Below are positions 1 to 9,191 of a stretch of 40,882 bases of DNA, piece after piece. The DNA comes from Pseudosulfitobacter koreensis (GTDB lineage: Bacteria > Pseudomonadota > Alphaproteobacteria > Rhodobacterales > Rhodobacteraceae). The position numbers were made by a program, and so were the translations under genes. The stretch covers positions 1 to 40,882 of the forward strand of contig NZ_JANKJG010000017.1 in NCBI RefSeq assembly GCF_024733015.1. The letters are read 5' to 3'. The notes beneath the pieces are model-generated. The model ran no database searches and was not told the origin of the DNA. It was given only the letters and a program-made list of their open reading frames with translations. Every line of letters begins with the position of its first letter. Position 1 is the stretch's first letter.

Positions 1-2
1 AT

Positions 3-125
3 CAGCGCTTCAAGATCAGCACGGTCGGCGGGGCCAAGGTAAAGGCAGATGTCGGAACGTCGCATCCGCTGATCATGCCACAGCCGGACATCATTGGGAA
101 TCCTATGTCAGGTGGGGAACACTAG
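3..125 (+). CDS. C-terminal end of an unknown protein (cut by window start)
   Basis: The frame is open from base 3 to a TAG at 123-125 and gives about 40 residues, ending ...NPMSGGEH. Early codons use G or C in third positions like the neighbouring genes, which suggests a real gene tail. The other two forward frames look less coding: one stops early and the other reads through into the next gene's start. I do not recognise the family and propose no function. It would be transcribed in the same direction as the deacetylase-like gene that follows 88 bases later. Confidence 0.4.
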   Translation, partial: QRFKISTVGGAKVKADVGTSHPLIMPQPDIIGNPMSGGEH

Positions 126-213
126 CGCAGAGATTAGGGCAAATGCGGGAACGCTGCGAAAACGCGTCGCAGGTGCTGTTCCCCATGCCTGAAATCGTGA
201 TCTACTGCGCGCC

Positions 214-1341
214 ATGAATGCCTCTGGTCCCTTGCCGCGTCCGCTGTTCATCGGGCACGAGATCTACCGCGCCTCGACCTATGGGCGGTGGCATCCGTTG
301 CGGGTGCCGCGCGTGTCGACGGTGATTGACCTGTCGCGCGCGTTGAGCTGGTTGCCACGCGAGGTCTATGTGACCAGTCCGCGCGCCAAGCCCGCCGCGC
401 TGACCGGTTGGCACACGCCCGAATATGTCGCGGCCCTGCTGCGCGCCGAAGCTGAACAGGCCGTTTCCGAAGATGTGCGCGCCCGCCACCATCTCGGCAC
501 ACCGTCCAATCCGGTCTTTGCCGAGATGTTTCGCCGTCCGGCCACGGCTGCGGGTGGGTCGCTTCTGGCGGGCGAGCTTCTGGCGCGCGGCGGTATCGTG
601 TTTCACCCCGCGGGCGGCACCCATCACGGCATGCCCGACCGCGCCAGCGGCTTTTGCTACCTCAACGATCCGGTTCTGGCGATCCGGTCGCTGCGGGCCA
701 ACGGGGCCGCGCGCATCGCCTATATCGACATCGACGCGCATCACGGCGACGGTGTTCAGCGCGGGTTCGAGGATGATCCCGACACGCTGGTGCTGTCGGT
801 GCACGAGGCGGGGTTGTGGCCGCGCACCGGCGCGCTGGATGAGATCGGCGCGGGAAATGTGTTCAACCTGCCGGTGCCAAGACACCTGAACGATGACGAG
901 ATGGGGCTGATCCGTGACGACTTGATCCTGCCCGCAATTGCCGCGTTCCGGCCCGATGCAATCGTGCTGCAATGCGGGGCGGATGCGGTGGCCGACGACC
1001 CGCAATCGCATCTGTCGCTGTCCAACAACGCCCATTGGCAGATCGTGCAGGGGGTGATGGGCATGGCTCCGCGCCTGCTGGTTCTGGGTGGTGGCGGCTA
1101 TAATCCGTGGTCGGCGGGGCGGCTCTGGACCGGGGTCTGGGCCACGCTGAACGGCCATCCGGTGCCGCAGGTGCTGCCCGATACCGCCGAGCAAGTGCTG
1201 CGCGGGCTGACGTTTCAGGGCAACAAGCGCGGGCGCAATCCGGACCCAGCCTGGTTCACCACGCTGCGCGACGTGCCGCGTGGGGGCCCCATTCGCGAGG
1301 CCATCCGCGCCGCTGTCCTGAAACTGGCGGAACGCTTCTGA
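214..1341 (+). CDS. Histone deacetylase family protein (AcuC / acetylpolyamine amidohydrolase-like)
   Basis: A 375-residue zinc hydrolase of the arginase/deacetylase fold, which removes acetyl groups from lysines, polyamines or similar amines; the substrate here is unknown. The key residues are visible: the His pair THHG (137-138), SGFCYLND, the DIDAHHGDG motif giving zinc ligands D174 and H176, the third ligand D257 in QCGAD, and the transition-state Tyr in GGGGY (Y296). All match the class I-type HDAC site, so it should be active. Length is normal for bacterial AcuC-like proteins and no signal peptide is seen, so it is cytoplasmic. The ATG at 214 has a poor ribosome site but fits the N-terminus of the family. 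Its stop directly abuts the stop of the convergent cupin gene. Confidence 0.9.
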   Translation: MNASGPLPRPLFIGHEIYRASTYGRWHPLRVPRVSTVIDLSRALSWLPREVYVTSPRAKPAALTGWHTPEYVAALLRAEAEQAVSEDVRARHHLGTPSNPVFAEMFRRPATAAGGSLLAGELLARGGIVFHPAGGTHHGMPDRASGFCYLNDPVLAIRSLRANGAARIAYIDIDAHHGDGVQRGFEDDPDTLVLSVHEAGLWPRTGALDEIGAGNVFNLPVPRHLNDDEMGLIRDDLILPAIAAFRPDAIVLQCGADAVADDPQSHLSLSNNAHWQIVQGVMGMAPRLLVLGGGGYNPWSAGRLWTGVWATLNGHPVPQVLPDTAEQVLRGLTFQGNKRGRNPDPAWFTTLRDVPRGGPIREAIRAAVLKLAERF

Positions 1342-1749
1342 TCAGTCTTGCGGCGCAATCGCATAGTCGGCGTCGCTGACATGCTCAAGCCAGTCGGCGG
1401 CGTTGCCATCCAGCGCCTCCTGCATCGCCATGTGCACCATTTCGGTGTCGGGCGCTGCCCCGTGCCAGTGTTCTTCGTGCGGCGGTATCCATACCGTGTC
1501 GCCCGCGCGTATCACCCGTGGCGGTTGACCGCGCAGAGCAATCCGCCCTTCACCCGACAAAACATGCAGGGTCTGTCCCAGCGGATGCGTGTGCCAAGCC
1601 GTGCGCGCACCGGCGGAAAACGTCACCACCAATGCGCGCAGCCGGGCGGGGTCCGGGGCCGTCACGACCGGATCTTGCCAGACGTCACCGGTGAAATAGT
1701 CGGCTGGGGCCTTTGTGCGCGGGCGCGTGCCCGATTTGTAGATGTCCAT
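1342..1749 (-). CDS. Cupin-domain protein
   Basis: A 135-residue single-domain cupin. The first motif has HTHPLGQT (H53, H55, Q59) and the second has IPPHEEHWHG (H91, H94, H96), a typical metal-binding set on a small beta barrel. Related small cupins are annotated as (R)-mandelonitrile lyase-like or as carboxymuconolactone-decarboxylase-associated proteins, but the sequence does not fix a reaction. The start is preceded by an AAGGACC-type site. It lies 69 bases downstream of the ABC binding-protein gene on the same strand and may be co-transcribed with it. Its stop codon is at 1342-1344, immediately beside the stop of the deacetylase-like gene. Confidence 0.85.
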   Translation of the reverse strand: MDIYKSGTRPRTKAPADYFTGDVWQDPVVTAPDPARLRALVVTFSAGARTAWHTHPLGQTLHVLSGEGRIALRGQPPRVIRAGDTVWIPPHEEHWHGAAPDTEMVHMAMQEALDGNAADWLEHVSDADYAIAPQD

Positions 1750-1818
1750 TGCCCTTGGTCCTTGTTCAAACGCAAAGGGGCGACGTCGCCGCCGCCCCCG
1801 CTTGTGATGAAATGACGT

Positions 1819-3297
1819 TTATTCCGACCAGCTGACGCCGGTCAGATCGGTCGCCTGCGTGGGCGCGTTGGTCCACAATCCTTGCAGTTCGGCCTTGGCG
1901 ACTGACAGCATGGCAAGCTGGAACAGATAGCCGTTCACATATTCTTCGGCGATCATGCGCTGCGCATCCCCCAGAAGTTCGCCGCGTGTATCGGGGTCTG
2001 TGGTGCTGTTCAGCGTCGTCATCAGCGCCTGCAGATCGGTGTTGTCGTACTGGAAATAATAATCGGGGTTCGCATAGATCCCGATATCCATCGGCTCGGT
2101 GTGCGAGATGATGGTCAGCCCAAAGTTCTTGCCGTTGAATACCGATTCCAGCCACTGCGCCCATTCGACGTTGATGATCTCGGCCTCGATGCCGACCTCG
2201 GCCAACTGGGCCGCGACGATCTCTCCGCCACGACGCGCATAAGACGGAGGCGGCAGGTGCAATGTTGTTTCGAACCCGTCGGGAAAGCCTGCTTCGGCCA
2301 GCAGCGCCTTGGACTTTTCAGGGTCATATTCGCTCATCCCGGTCAGATCCACATAGGCCGGGTTGTGCGGCGCAAAATGCGTGCCGATAGGCGTGCCATA
2401 GCCGAACATCGCGCCGTCGATGATTGCCTGACGGTCGATGGCATGGGCCAGCGCCTGGCGCACCTTCACGTTGTTGAAGGGCGGCTGCGCATTGTTGGTG
2501 GACAGGATCGTCTCGCCCTCGGTGCTGCCGACCAGAACCTGAAAGCGAGGATCAGCCTCGAATTGCGGCAGGTTCTCGGGCGCGGGGAACCCCGCAAATG
2601 CGTCCACATCCTCGGCCATCACGGCGGCAAATGCGGCTGTCGGGTCCGAGATGAACTTGAACGTGGCCTTGGCGAGCGATGGCGCTTCACCCCAATAGTC
2701 CTCGTTGCGCTCCAGATCTATCCTGTCGCCCTGCACCCAGTTCACGAACTTGAACGCGCCGGTGCCCACGGGTGTCTGCTTGATGTTCTCGATGCTTTCG
2801 GGGGCCACGATCACCGCGTCGCCCCATGCCATGTTGAACAGGAAGCTGCCGTTCGGCTCGGCCAGCGTGACCTTGACGGTCGTAGGATCGACGACTTCGA
2901 CATCGGTGATACCTGCGAACAGCGCCTTTTGCGCGTTCACGCTGTCTTCGGCGCGGGCACGGTCCAGGCTGAATTTCACATCTTCGGCGTCCATCGTGGT
3001 GCCGTCGTGGAATGTCACGTCGTCATGCAGGTTGAACGTGTATGTCAGGCCGTCGTCCGAAATCTCCCAGCTTTCGGCCAGGCCGGGCACGATCGACCCG
3101 TCGCCCATGAACCGCGTGAGCCCCTCGAACACGTTGGAATAGAGTACCGAATCGATGGCCCCGGCAGCAGCGCTGGTGGGATCGAGGTGCGGTGGTTCCA
3201 GCTGTAAGGCGACGGTGATGTCGTCCTTGGCCAAGGCAGATCCGGCGATCAGCGCAGCAGACGCAACCCCCAGCATGAGCGAGCGGATGTGAAACAT
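1819..3297 (-). CDS. ABC transporter substrate-binding protein, family 5 (dipeptide/oligopeptide type)
   Basis: A 492-residue periplasmic binding protein of the SBP_bac_5 family, which captures peptides, nickel or similar solutes for an ABC importer. The chosen start (CAT at 3295-3297) gives a clean Sec signal peptide, MFHIRSLMLGV...ALA, probably cleaved near residue 23, with a GGGAG ribosome site upstream. A longer open frame to 3456 would run into the divergent Hsp70 gene and add a non-signal N-terminus. Family features include PPHLDP near the mature N-terminus, LAESWEISDDGLTYTF, FHDGTTMDAEDVKFS and VRQALAHAIDR. No permease or ATPase gene is adjacent, so it is an orphan here. A cupin gene follows on the same strand. 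Confidence 0.92.
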   Translation of the reverse strand: MFHIRSLMLGVASAALIAGSALAKDDITVALQLEPPHLDPTSAAAGAIDSVLYSNVFEGLTRFMGDGSIVPGLAESWEISDDGLTYTFNLHDDVTFHDGTTMDAEDVKFSLDRARAEDSVNAQKALFAGITDVEVVDPTTVKVTLAEPNGSFLFNMAWGDAVIVAPESIENIKQTPVGTGAFKFVNWVQGDRIDLERNEDYWGEAPSLAKATFKFISDPTAAFAAVMAEDVDAFAGFPAPENLPQFEADPRFQVLVGSTEGETILSTNNAQPPFNNVKVRQALAHAIDRQAIIDGAMFGYGTPIGTHFAPHNPAYVDLTGMSEYDPEKSKALLAEAGFPDGFETTLHLPPPSYARRGGEIVAAQLAEVGIEAEIINVEWAQWLESVFNGKNFGLTIISHTEPMDIGIYANPDYYFQYDNTDLQALMTTLNSTTDPDTRGELLGDAQRMIAEEYVNGYLFQLAMLSVAKAELQGLWTNAPTQATDLTGVSWSE

Positions 3298-3425
3298 TTC
3301 AAGACTCCCGTGTTGGTTTTTCAAAATGCTAGCCAGTTCCATGCGCTTTGGCCAGCGCCCGTGTTGCACCGGCGGGACCAAGACGGTAAGGCGGCGACTT
3401 TCCAACAGTTTCAGGCAGTGACGAC

Positions 3426-4676
3426 ATGGCGACCCTCGGGATAGATTTCGGAACATCGAACTCTGCCGCAGGTTATGCGGTGAACGGCCAGCCCCGGCTG
3501 GTCGCGCTTGAGCGAGACGAGCAGACGTTGCCCACCGCCGTCTTCTTCGATTTCGAATCGCGCAATACGCTCTATGGGCGTCCCGCCAACGCGGCGCTGA
3601 TCGCGGGCGAGGAGGGACGCTATATGCGCGCCCTCAAGAGCCTGCTTGGCACCTCGCTGATGCGGGAATCGCGGATGCTGCTGAACGAGCGGCAGGATTT
3701 CATCACCATCGTCGCGCGGTTCCTGGCCACGATGAAGGCCCGCGCCGAAGCAGAGAGCGGTCTGACCTTCGACACGGCGCTCTCGGGGCGTCCAGTGCTG
3801 TTTCACAGCGCCAATGCAACGCGCAACGCGCAGGCGCTGACCGATCTGACCGAATGCTACCGCGTGGCAGGTTTCGACGCGGTCAAGTTCATGCCCGAAC
3901 CCGAAGCGGCGGCGCTTGCCAGCCGCGCCGCCTTGCAGCCGGGCGATCTGGGGCTGGTGGTGGATATCGGCGGCGGCACGTCCGACTTTACCGTGTTCCG
4001 GCACGGCGCAGATGCGGGCATCGACATTCTGGCCAGCCACGGTGTGCGGCTGGGCGGCACCGATTTCGACCGGCGGCTGTCGTTGGACCATGTCATGCCG
4101 CTTTTGGGTCTGGGCAGCGACATCCGCCATGCGTTCGGCGATCAGGTCCATGCGGCCCCTCGTGCGCTGTTTGCGGATCTGGCCACTTGGCAGAAAATTC
4201 CGTTTCTTTACGCCCCCGACAGCCGCCGCGCGGCCCAGGATTTGGCGAAACACGCGGTGCAGCCTGAGCTGTTGAACCGTCTGGTGCGCGTGCTGGATGA
4301 AGAGTTGGGCCACGATCTGGCCTTCGCGGTCGAGGCGGGCAAGATTGCCGCAAATGACCCCGGCGGCACGGCCCTGCCAGAGATCAAACTGACCTTGTTA
4401 GAGAAGGGTCTGACCGTTCCGCTGCCCGCCGCGCTGATGTGGTCGGGGCTGGGTGAAATGGCCGATCAGGTGGGCGATGCCGCGTTGCAGGCCGTGGAGC
4501 AGGCGCAAATTGGGCCCGAAGAAATCGACAGGCTGATCTTCGTCGGCGGCTCCAGCCTGATGGTGGTGATCCAGGGCGCGTTGACGCATCGCTTTCCTAC
4601 GGCTGACGTGCACCGGGGTGCCGCCCTCACCGGCATCGTCGAAGGTCTGGCGCTGGCGTCGGAGACCGCATTCTAG
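3426..4676 (+). CDS. Hsp70 family chaperone, YegD-like
   Basis: A 416-residue protein with the actin-like ATPase core of Hsp70 but without the normal substrate-binding and lid region, as in the YegD branch. Visible nucleotide-site motifs are IDFGTSNSAAG at the N-terminus (phosphate 1), VVDIGGGTSDFTVF near residues 178-191 (phosphate 2) and LIFVGGSS near the C-terminus (adenosine). PEPEAAALA matches the connecting segment. The role of YegD proteins is poorly known, and chaperone activity is inferred from the fold only. The promoter must lie in the 128-base gap shared with the divergent binding-protein gene. Its TAG stop overlaps the stop of the convergent peptidase gene in the sequence CTAG. 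Confidence 0.9.
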   Translation: MATLGIDFGTSNSAAGYAVNGQPRLVALERDEQTLPTAVFFDFESRNTLYGRPANAALIAGEEGRYMRALKSLLGTSLMRESRMLLNERQDFITIVARFLATMKARAEAESGLTFDTALSGRPVLFHSANATRNAQALTDLTECYRVAGFDAVKFMPEPEAAALASRAALQPGDLGLVVDIGGGTSDFTVFRHGADAGIDILASHGVRLGGTDFDRRLSLDHVMPLLGLGSDIRHAFGDQVHAAPRALFADLATWQKIPFLYAPDSRRAAQDLAKHAVQPELLNRLVRVLDEELGHDLAFAVEAGKIAANDPGGTALPEIKLTLLEKGLTVPLPAALMWSGLGEMADQVGDAALQAVEQAQIGPEEIDRLIFVGGSSLMVVIQGALTHRFPTADVHRGAALTGIVEGLALASETAF

Positions 4677-5947
4677 CCCTTCGGCAGCAAAAGGGTCTCT
4701 AACGCGGCGCCCATGACCCTGGCGCTGTCGATCATGTCGTCGATGCCGATGTATTCATCCGGCTTGTGCGCCAGTTCTAGCAGACCGGGACCATAGGCGA
4801 TGCAGTTCTTCAGCTTGCCGATGCGGTCGATGTGCTTTTGATCATAAGACCCCGGCGACGCAACATAGGTCGGCGGCTTGCCCATGACCTCCTCAATCGC
4901 CTTCGCAACAGTCTCTACCACCGGTGCGGTCTTGTCCGTCATCGATGGGATCACGCTGTTCAACTCGGTCAGCTCATAGTCGAAATCGGGGCGCGTCTCG
5001 CGCAGACCTTCCAGCAGCGCCTTGACCTCATCGCGGACCTGATCCAGCGTTTCCTCGACCAGATAGCGCCGGTCGATCACGATCCGGCAACTGTCGGGCA
5101 CGCAATGCGCGGGCAGGCCCGTGAAATCGTCGGTCTGCTCCTTCTGCCCGCCATGGATCGAGTTGATGTTCATCGTCGATTGCCGCGCGCCTTCGGGCAC
5201 AACGGGCATTTCGGTGAACCGCGCGGCCATCGCGGGGTACAGCTTGGCCTCGAACTCGGACAGCACGGCGCCCATGTGGCGGACGGCACAATCGCCAAGG
5301 AAGGGCATCGAGCCGTGTGCGATCTCGCCCTTGGTTTCGATCTCGGCCCACCAGCCGCCGCGGTGACCCAGGCAGATCCGGTCTTTTTGCAGCGGCTCGG
5401 GAATGATGACGTGTTGCACCTTGTCAGGGTCGAAAAACCCCTTTTCGGCCAGATAGGCAACGCCGCCATAGCCGCCGGATTCTTCGTCGGCAGTGCCTGA
5501 AATCTCGATCGCGCCCTGAAAATTCGGGTGCTCTTCGATGAACGCCTCGGCGGCGATGATGGATGCCGCCAGCCCGCCCTTCATGTCGCAGGCGCCGCGT
5601 CCGTAGATCTTGCCGTCGGAAATGTCGCCGCCGAAGGGGTCGAATGTCCAGCCATGGCCCACTTCGACCACATCCGTATGGCTGTTGAAGTGCACACACT
5701 CCCCCGTCTGCGCCCCGTCACGCCGTGCGACGATGTTCCAGCGGGGGTATTTCTCGCTGTCCCCCGGTGTACCGGTGGCGCGGATCATTTGCGTCTGAAA
5801 CCCGTGTTTCGTCAGGCGTTTGTCGAGAAAATCGCAGATTTCGCGATAGTTCTCGCCCGGAGGGTTCAGTGTCGGAATGCGGATCAGGTCCTGCGTCAGC
5901 TGGATGAGGTCATCGCGTTTGTCGGTGATGCGGTCGGAAAGTGTCAT
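4673..5947 (-). CDS. M20 family peptidase (ArgE/DapE-type deacylase)
   Basis: A 424-residue di-zinc amidohydrolase of the M20 family, related to acetylornithine deacetylase and succinyl-diaminopimelate desuccinylase. Visible metal and catalytic motifs are FNSHTDVV, then GRGACDMKGG, then the glutamate pair in GTADEESGG. The exact substrate cannot be read from sequence. The start MTLSDRITDKRDD (CAT at 5945-5947) has a GAAGG ribosome site. The open frame extends upstream only into non-homologous sequence that overlaps the end of the preceding gene. It is 47 bases downstream of a PLP enzyme on the same strand, so the two probably form an operon for an amino-acid derivative. Confidence 0.9.
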   Translation of the reverse strand: MTLSDRITDKRDDLIQLTQDLIRIPTLNPPGENYREICDFLDKRLTKHGFQTQMIRATGTPGDSEKYPRWNIVARRDGAQTGECVHFNSHTDVVEVGHGWTFDPFGGDISDGKIYGRGACDMKGGLAASIIAAEAFIEEHPNFQGAIEISGTADEESGGYGGVAYLAEKGFFDPDKVQHVIIPEPLQKDRICLGHRGGWWAEIETKGEIAHGSMPFLGDCAVRHMGAVLSEFEAKLYPAMAARFTEMPVVPEGARQSTMNINSIHGGQKEQTDDFTGLPAHCVPDSCRIVIDRRYLVEETLDQVRDEVKALLEGLRETRPDFDYELTELNSVIPSMTDKTAPVVETVAKAIEEVMGKPPTYVASPGSYDQKHIDRIGKLKNCIAYGPGLLELAHKPDEYIGIDDMIDSARVMGAALETLLLPKG

Positions 5948-5994
5948 GGCGATACCTTCGAAGTTCGGCGCGGAAATGGCAAGGGACGCAGCAT

Positions 5995-7248
5995 TCAGCC
6001 CTCGTCGGCGATTTTCTTCATGGCGGCCAGAAACGCGGTGACTTCGGCCTCGGAGTTGTAGTGGCACATCGACACGCGCACGGCAGCAGGCAGGCCCAGC
6101 GGATCAAGCACGTTGCCCGAATAATGGTCGGCCTTGCGCACGTGGGTGCGGATGCCCTGATCGTTCAGGCGGGCGACGATGTCGATGGCGGGCACATTCT
6201 CCATCGCAAAGCAAACCAGTCCCTCGCGCGCCGGATTGTCTGCGCCGCCGATGATCTGGACACCGTGCAGTTCGGTCAGGCCGGGCAGGTTGCCGGTGCC
6301 GTTCAGCATGGTGTCGGTCAGATGCTTTTCATGGGCGTGGATCGCATGGCCCGCCGCCTCGATGCGCGCGCGGCGGTCGGGTGCGTCAGACACCTGCCCG
6401 CCCAGCCAGTCGAAATAGGCCACCACATCGGAAAACGTGGCATAGGCCCCGGTATCGCGCGTGCCCATTTCCCAGTTCTCCGATGGGCCGTTGATCAAGG
6501 CTTCTAGCGGCAGCTGGCTCAGCCGCTCCGACGCCCAGGCAACCCCGTAACCATGGCGCGAAAACACCTTGTAGGGACTAACGACATATCCGTCGATGCC
6601 TGCCGCTTCGATGTCGATGCCACCGTGGCTGGCGTGCTGGATGCCGTCCACGATGATCAGACAATCGGGGGAAACGGCGCGGATCGCTTGCGAGATGGCC
6701 GCGATATCCATGCCCATGCCGGTCACCGGCGAGGTGTGCAGCATCGTGGCCACCCGCACATCCGGTGTCATGGCTTTCGCGTAATCCTCGGCCGTGACCA
6801 GCCCGCGCGCGGCGTCATGTGCCACGCTTATGTACTCTACACCGGCGTTTTTGGCCCAGATCTGTGCTGCACTGCGCGAGGCGGGGTGTTCAATGGTCGA
6901 GCCGATGACCGTGCCCTTTGCCCCCATCACCGCCGTGCGGATCAACCGGAACAGCAGTTCGGTCCCGCTTTCGCCGACGAAAAACTGGCCCGACGGCGCG
7001 TTGAAGAACGTCGCCATGTCGGATTTCGCCGTCTTGATGATCTCGACCAAAGCCTTCGCCGCCGGGTTGTCGCGCCCCTGATTGTCAGGGATCGCCGCGA
7101 ACTTGGCGGAAGTCTCCACCGCCGATTTCAATGTCAGCGCGCCGCCTGCGTTCTCGAAAAAGACGCGTGGCCCGGAAAAGGGGCATTCATCGACGTGGGC
7201 AAAACGGTCGCGGATTTCAGACAGAAGGGGGGCAAGCGGTGACGACAT
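5995..7248 (-). CDS. Aminotransferase class V / cysteine desulfurase-like PLP enzyme
   Basis: A 417-residue fold-type I PLP enzyme. The Schiff-base lysine is K227 in VSPYKVFSRHG, with the ring-binding aspartate and histidine in VDGIQHASHGG (D201, H205). FFENAGG near residue 31 and the phosphate-site loop ESGTELLFR fit the class V group often labelled cysteine desulfurase-like. It lacks the usual context of IscS or SufS, and the downstream M20 deacylase suggests amino-acid catabolism instead (inference). The start MSSPLAPLL (CAT at 7246-7248) has an AAAGGA ribosome site; a longer frame to 7305 has no support. The promoter is in the 107-base gap shared with the divergent RNA methyltransferase. 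Confidence 0.88.
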   Translation of the reverse strand: MSSPLAPLLSEIRDRFAHVDECPFSGPRVFFENAGGALTLKSAVETSAKFAAIPDNQGRDNPAAKALVEIIKTAKSDMATFFNAPSGQFFVGESGTELLFRLIRTAVMGAKGTVIGSTIEHPASRSAAQIWAKNAGVEYISVAHDAARGLVTAEDYAKAMTPDVRVATMLHTSPVTGMGMDIAAISQAIRAVSPDCLIIVDGIQHASHGGIDIEAAGIDGYVVSPYKVFSRHGYGVAWASERLSQLPLEALINGPSENWEMGTRDTGAYATFSDVVAYFDWLGGQVSDAPDRRARIEAAGHAIHAHEKHLTDTMLNGTGNLPGLTELHGVQIIGGADNPAREGLVCFAMENVPAIDIVARLNDQGIRTHVRKADHYSGNVLDPLGLPAAVRVSMCHYNSEAEVTAFLAAMKKIADEG

Positions 7249-7355
7249 GGGGTTTTCCTTTGGGGTGTTCGGCACATTCGTCTGCCAAAATCGCGCGGGG
7301 TGCAACTGCTTGATGGGGCTTGGGTGCGACGCCGCTTCGCGCTAAGGACGCGGGC

Positions 7356-8573
7356 ATGACACAACACACAATCATCCGCCTTGGACATCAGGGCGACGGC
7401 ATTGCCGAAGGTCCGGTTTTCGCCCCCCGCACGTTGCCTGGCGAAGTGGTCAGCGGCACGCTGAACGACACGCAACTGAGCGACGTGCGCATCGACATGC
7501 CATCGGACGACCGCGTGGCCGCGCCCTGCCGACATTACAAGGCGTGCGGCGGTTGCCAGTTGCAGCACGCCAGCGACACGCTGGTCGCCGATTTCAAGGC
7601 AACCGTGGTCAAGGCGGCGCTGTCCGCCCACGGGTTGCAAACCACGGTGCGCCCAACGCTGACCTCGCCTGCGCAATCACGCCGACGGGCGACGTTTTCG
7701 GTCAAGCGGACCAAGAAGGGCGCGACCGCCGGATTTCATGGGCGCGCATCGGACGTGATCGTCGAAGTGCCGGGTTGCCTGCTGGTCGATCCCGCGCTTT
7801 TGCCTGCGCTTGACGTGGCCAAGGCGCTGGCGCTGGTGGGCTCCAGCCGCAAGGCAGAGATGTCGGTAACCGCGACCCTGTCGGGCGAGGGGATGGATAT
7901 CTCGGTTAAGGGCGGTAAGCCGCTGGACGGCCCGCTGCGGGTGCAACTGGCCCAGGCGACCGAAACGCACGGGCTGTGCCGACTGGCTTGGGACGACGAG
8001 GTGATCGCGGCGCGGGGCCAAGCCTGGCAGGCGTTCGGTGCCGCGCGGGTCGTGCCGCCGCCGGGGACGTTCCTGCAGGCGACTGTGCATGGCGAGCAGA
8101 CCTTGCAATCCCTCGTGATGGAAATTTGCACGGGGGCAAAGGTGGTCGCGGACCTGTTCGCAGGCTGCGGCACATTCAGCTTTCCGCTGCTGGCCCACGC
8201 CGAGGTGCACGCGGTCGAGGGTGACGCCGAAATGACCGCAGCGCTGGCCGCAGGCTGGCGTGCCGCGGGCGGATTGCGCCCCCTGACATCCGAGGCGCGC
8301 GATCTTTTCCGCCGTCCCTTGCTGCCCGACGAGCTGAAGTGTTTTGACGTCGTGGTGATCGACCCGCCGCGTGCGGGGGCTGCCGCACAGGTGGCGCAGA
8401 TCATTGAAAGCACGGTGAAAACCGTCGCCTATGTCTCGTGCAATCCGGTGACCTTCGCGCGGGACACGGCGCAACTGGTCGAGGCGGGATATGTTCTGGA
8501 ATGGGTGCAGCCCGTGGACCAGTTTCGCTGGTCTTCGCATGTGGAACTGGTCGGCAAGTTGACGCGCGCGTGA
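7356..8573 (+). CDS. RNA m5U methyltransferase, RlmD/TrmA family
   Basis: A 405-residue class I SAM-dependent enzyme that methylates C5 of uridine in rRNA or tRNA. The N-terminal iron-sulfur cysteines are present: C58, C64 and C67 in CRHYKACGGCQ, and C141 in VPGC. The SAM-binding motif is VADLFAGCGTFSFP (residues 264-277). DPPRAGA (336-342) is followed by the catalytic cysteine C362 in SCNP. The N-terminal TRAM domain is short, beginning IIRLGHQGDGIAEG, which matches alphaproteobacterial members. The start ATG at 7356 has AAGGACG just upstream; the twelve earlier codons in frame look non-coding. Whether the target is 23S U747/U1939-type or tRNA U54 cannot be told from sequence alone. Confidence 0.92.
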   Translation: MTQHTIIRLGHQGDGIAEGPVFAPRTLPGEVVSGTLNDTQLSDVRIDMPSDDRVAAPCRHYKACGGCQLQHASDTLVADFKATVVKAALSAHGLQTTVRPTLTSPAQSRRRATFSVKRTKKGATAGFHGRASDVIVEVPGCLLVDPALLPALDVAKALALVGSSRKAEMSVTATLSGEGMDISVKGGKPLDGPLRVQLAQATETHGLCRLAWDDEVIAARGQAWQAFGAARVVPPPGTFLQATVHGEQTLQSLVMEICTGAKVVADLFAGCGTFSFPLLAHAEVHAVEGDAEMTAALAAGWRAAGGLRPLTSEARDLFRRPLLPDELKCFDVVVIDPPRAGAAAQVAQIIESTVKTVAYVSCNPVTFARDTAQLVEAGYVLEWVQPVDQFRWSSHVELVGKLTRA

Positions 8574-8679
8574 TTGCTGGTCAGGCGATAAAAGCTTGGT
8601 GAAATCGCCAATTCGGTGTACGTGTGCTGCGCAGTAAATGGTAGCCTGACAACAGGCACACAAAGGCAGGACAGTTACG

Positions 8680-9177
8680 ATGAAACGCAGGGCATTGATC
8701 CTTGGCGGCGTTGCGGCGGCGATTGTGCCCGCTTGTAGCCCAAGTAAATTCAAACGCTACAACGGCCCTGCCGTTACATTCCTGGTCGTAAACAAATCCG
8801 ACCGCCAGATGTTCCTGCTCCACAAGGATCGCGTGCTGAAGGCCTATGCCATCGACCTGGGCTTTGCGCCCATCGGTCACAAGTTCTTTGAAGGGGACGG
8901 GCGCACGCCCGAGGGGCTGTACCTGATCGACCGGCGCAACCCGAACAGCAAGTTTCACCTGTCTATCGGCATATCCTATCCCAACCAGAACGACCGCGCA
9001 GCAGCCGAGGCGCTGGGCAAGTCGCCGGGTGGCGATATCTTTATTCATGGCAAGTCGGAAAAGCGCAAAAAGGGCCAGAACGACTGGACCTGGGGCTGCA
9101 TCGCGGTGACCGACAAGGAAATGGAAGATGTCTATGCGATGGTGGGCGACGGCACACCGATCCAGATCAACGCATAA
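8680..9177 (+). CDS. L,D-transpeptidase (YkuD domain), probable lipoprotein
   Basis: A 165-residue YkuD-domain protein that would act in the envelope on peptidoglycan, making 3-3 crosslinks or attaching or removing proteins. The catalytic signature is present: IFIHGK with H123, and TWGCIAV with nucleophile C140. The N-terminus MKRRALILGGVAAAIVPACS looks like a lipoprotein signal with C19, though the proline in the lipobox is unusual. The domain resembles the YafK branch, which in E. coli acts on Braun lipoprotein linkage. It is a single gene with a 106-base upstream gap. A short hairpin without a T-run lies after the stop. Confidence 0.88.
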   Translation: MKRRALILGGVAAAIVPACSPSKFKRYNGPAVTFLVVNKSDRQMFLLHKDRVLKAYAIDLGFAPIGHKFFEGDGRTPEGLYLIDRRNPNSKFHLSIGISYPNQNDRAAAEALGKSPGGDIFIHGKSEKRKKGQNDWTWGCIAVTDKEMEDVYAMVGDGTPIQINA

Positions 9178-9191
9178 GGGCAGGCGCGCGC

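Noticed and set aside
1771..1800. GC-rich palindrome GGCGACGTCGCC between the binding-protein and cupin genes as a terminator
   Set aside because: It has no loop and no T-run, and the spacing suits co-transcription of the two genes.
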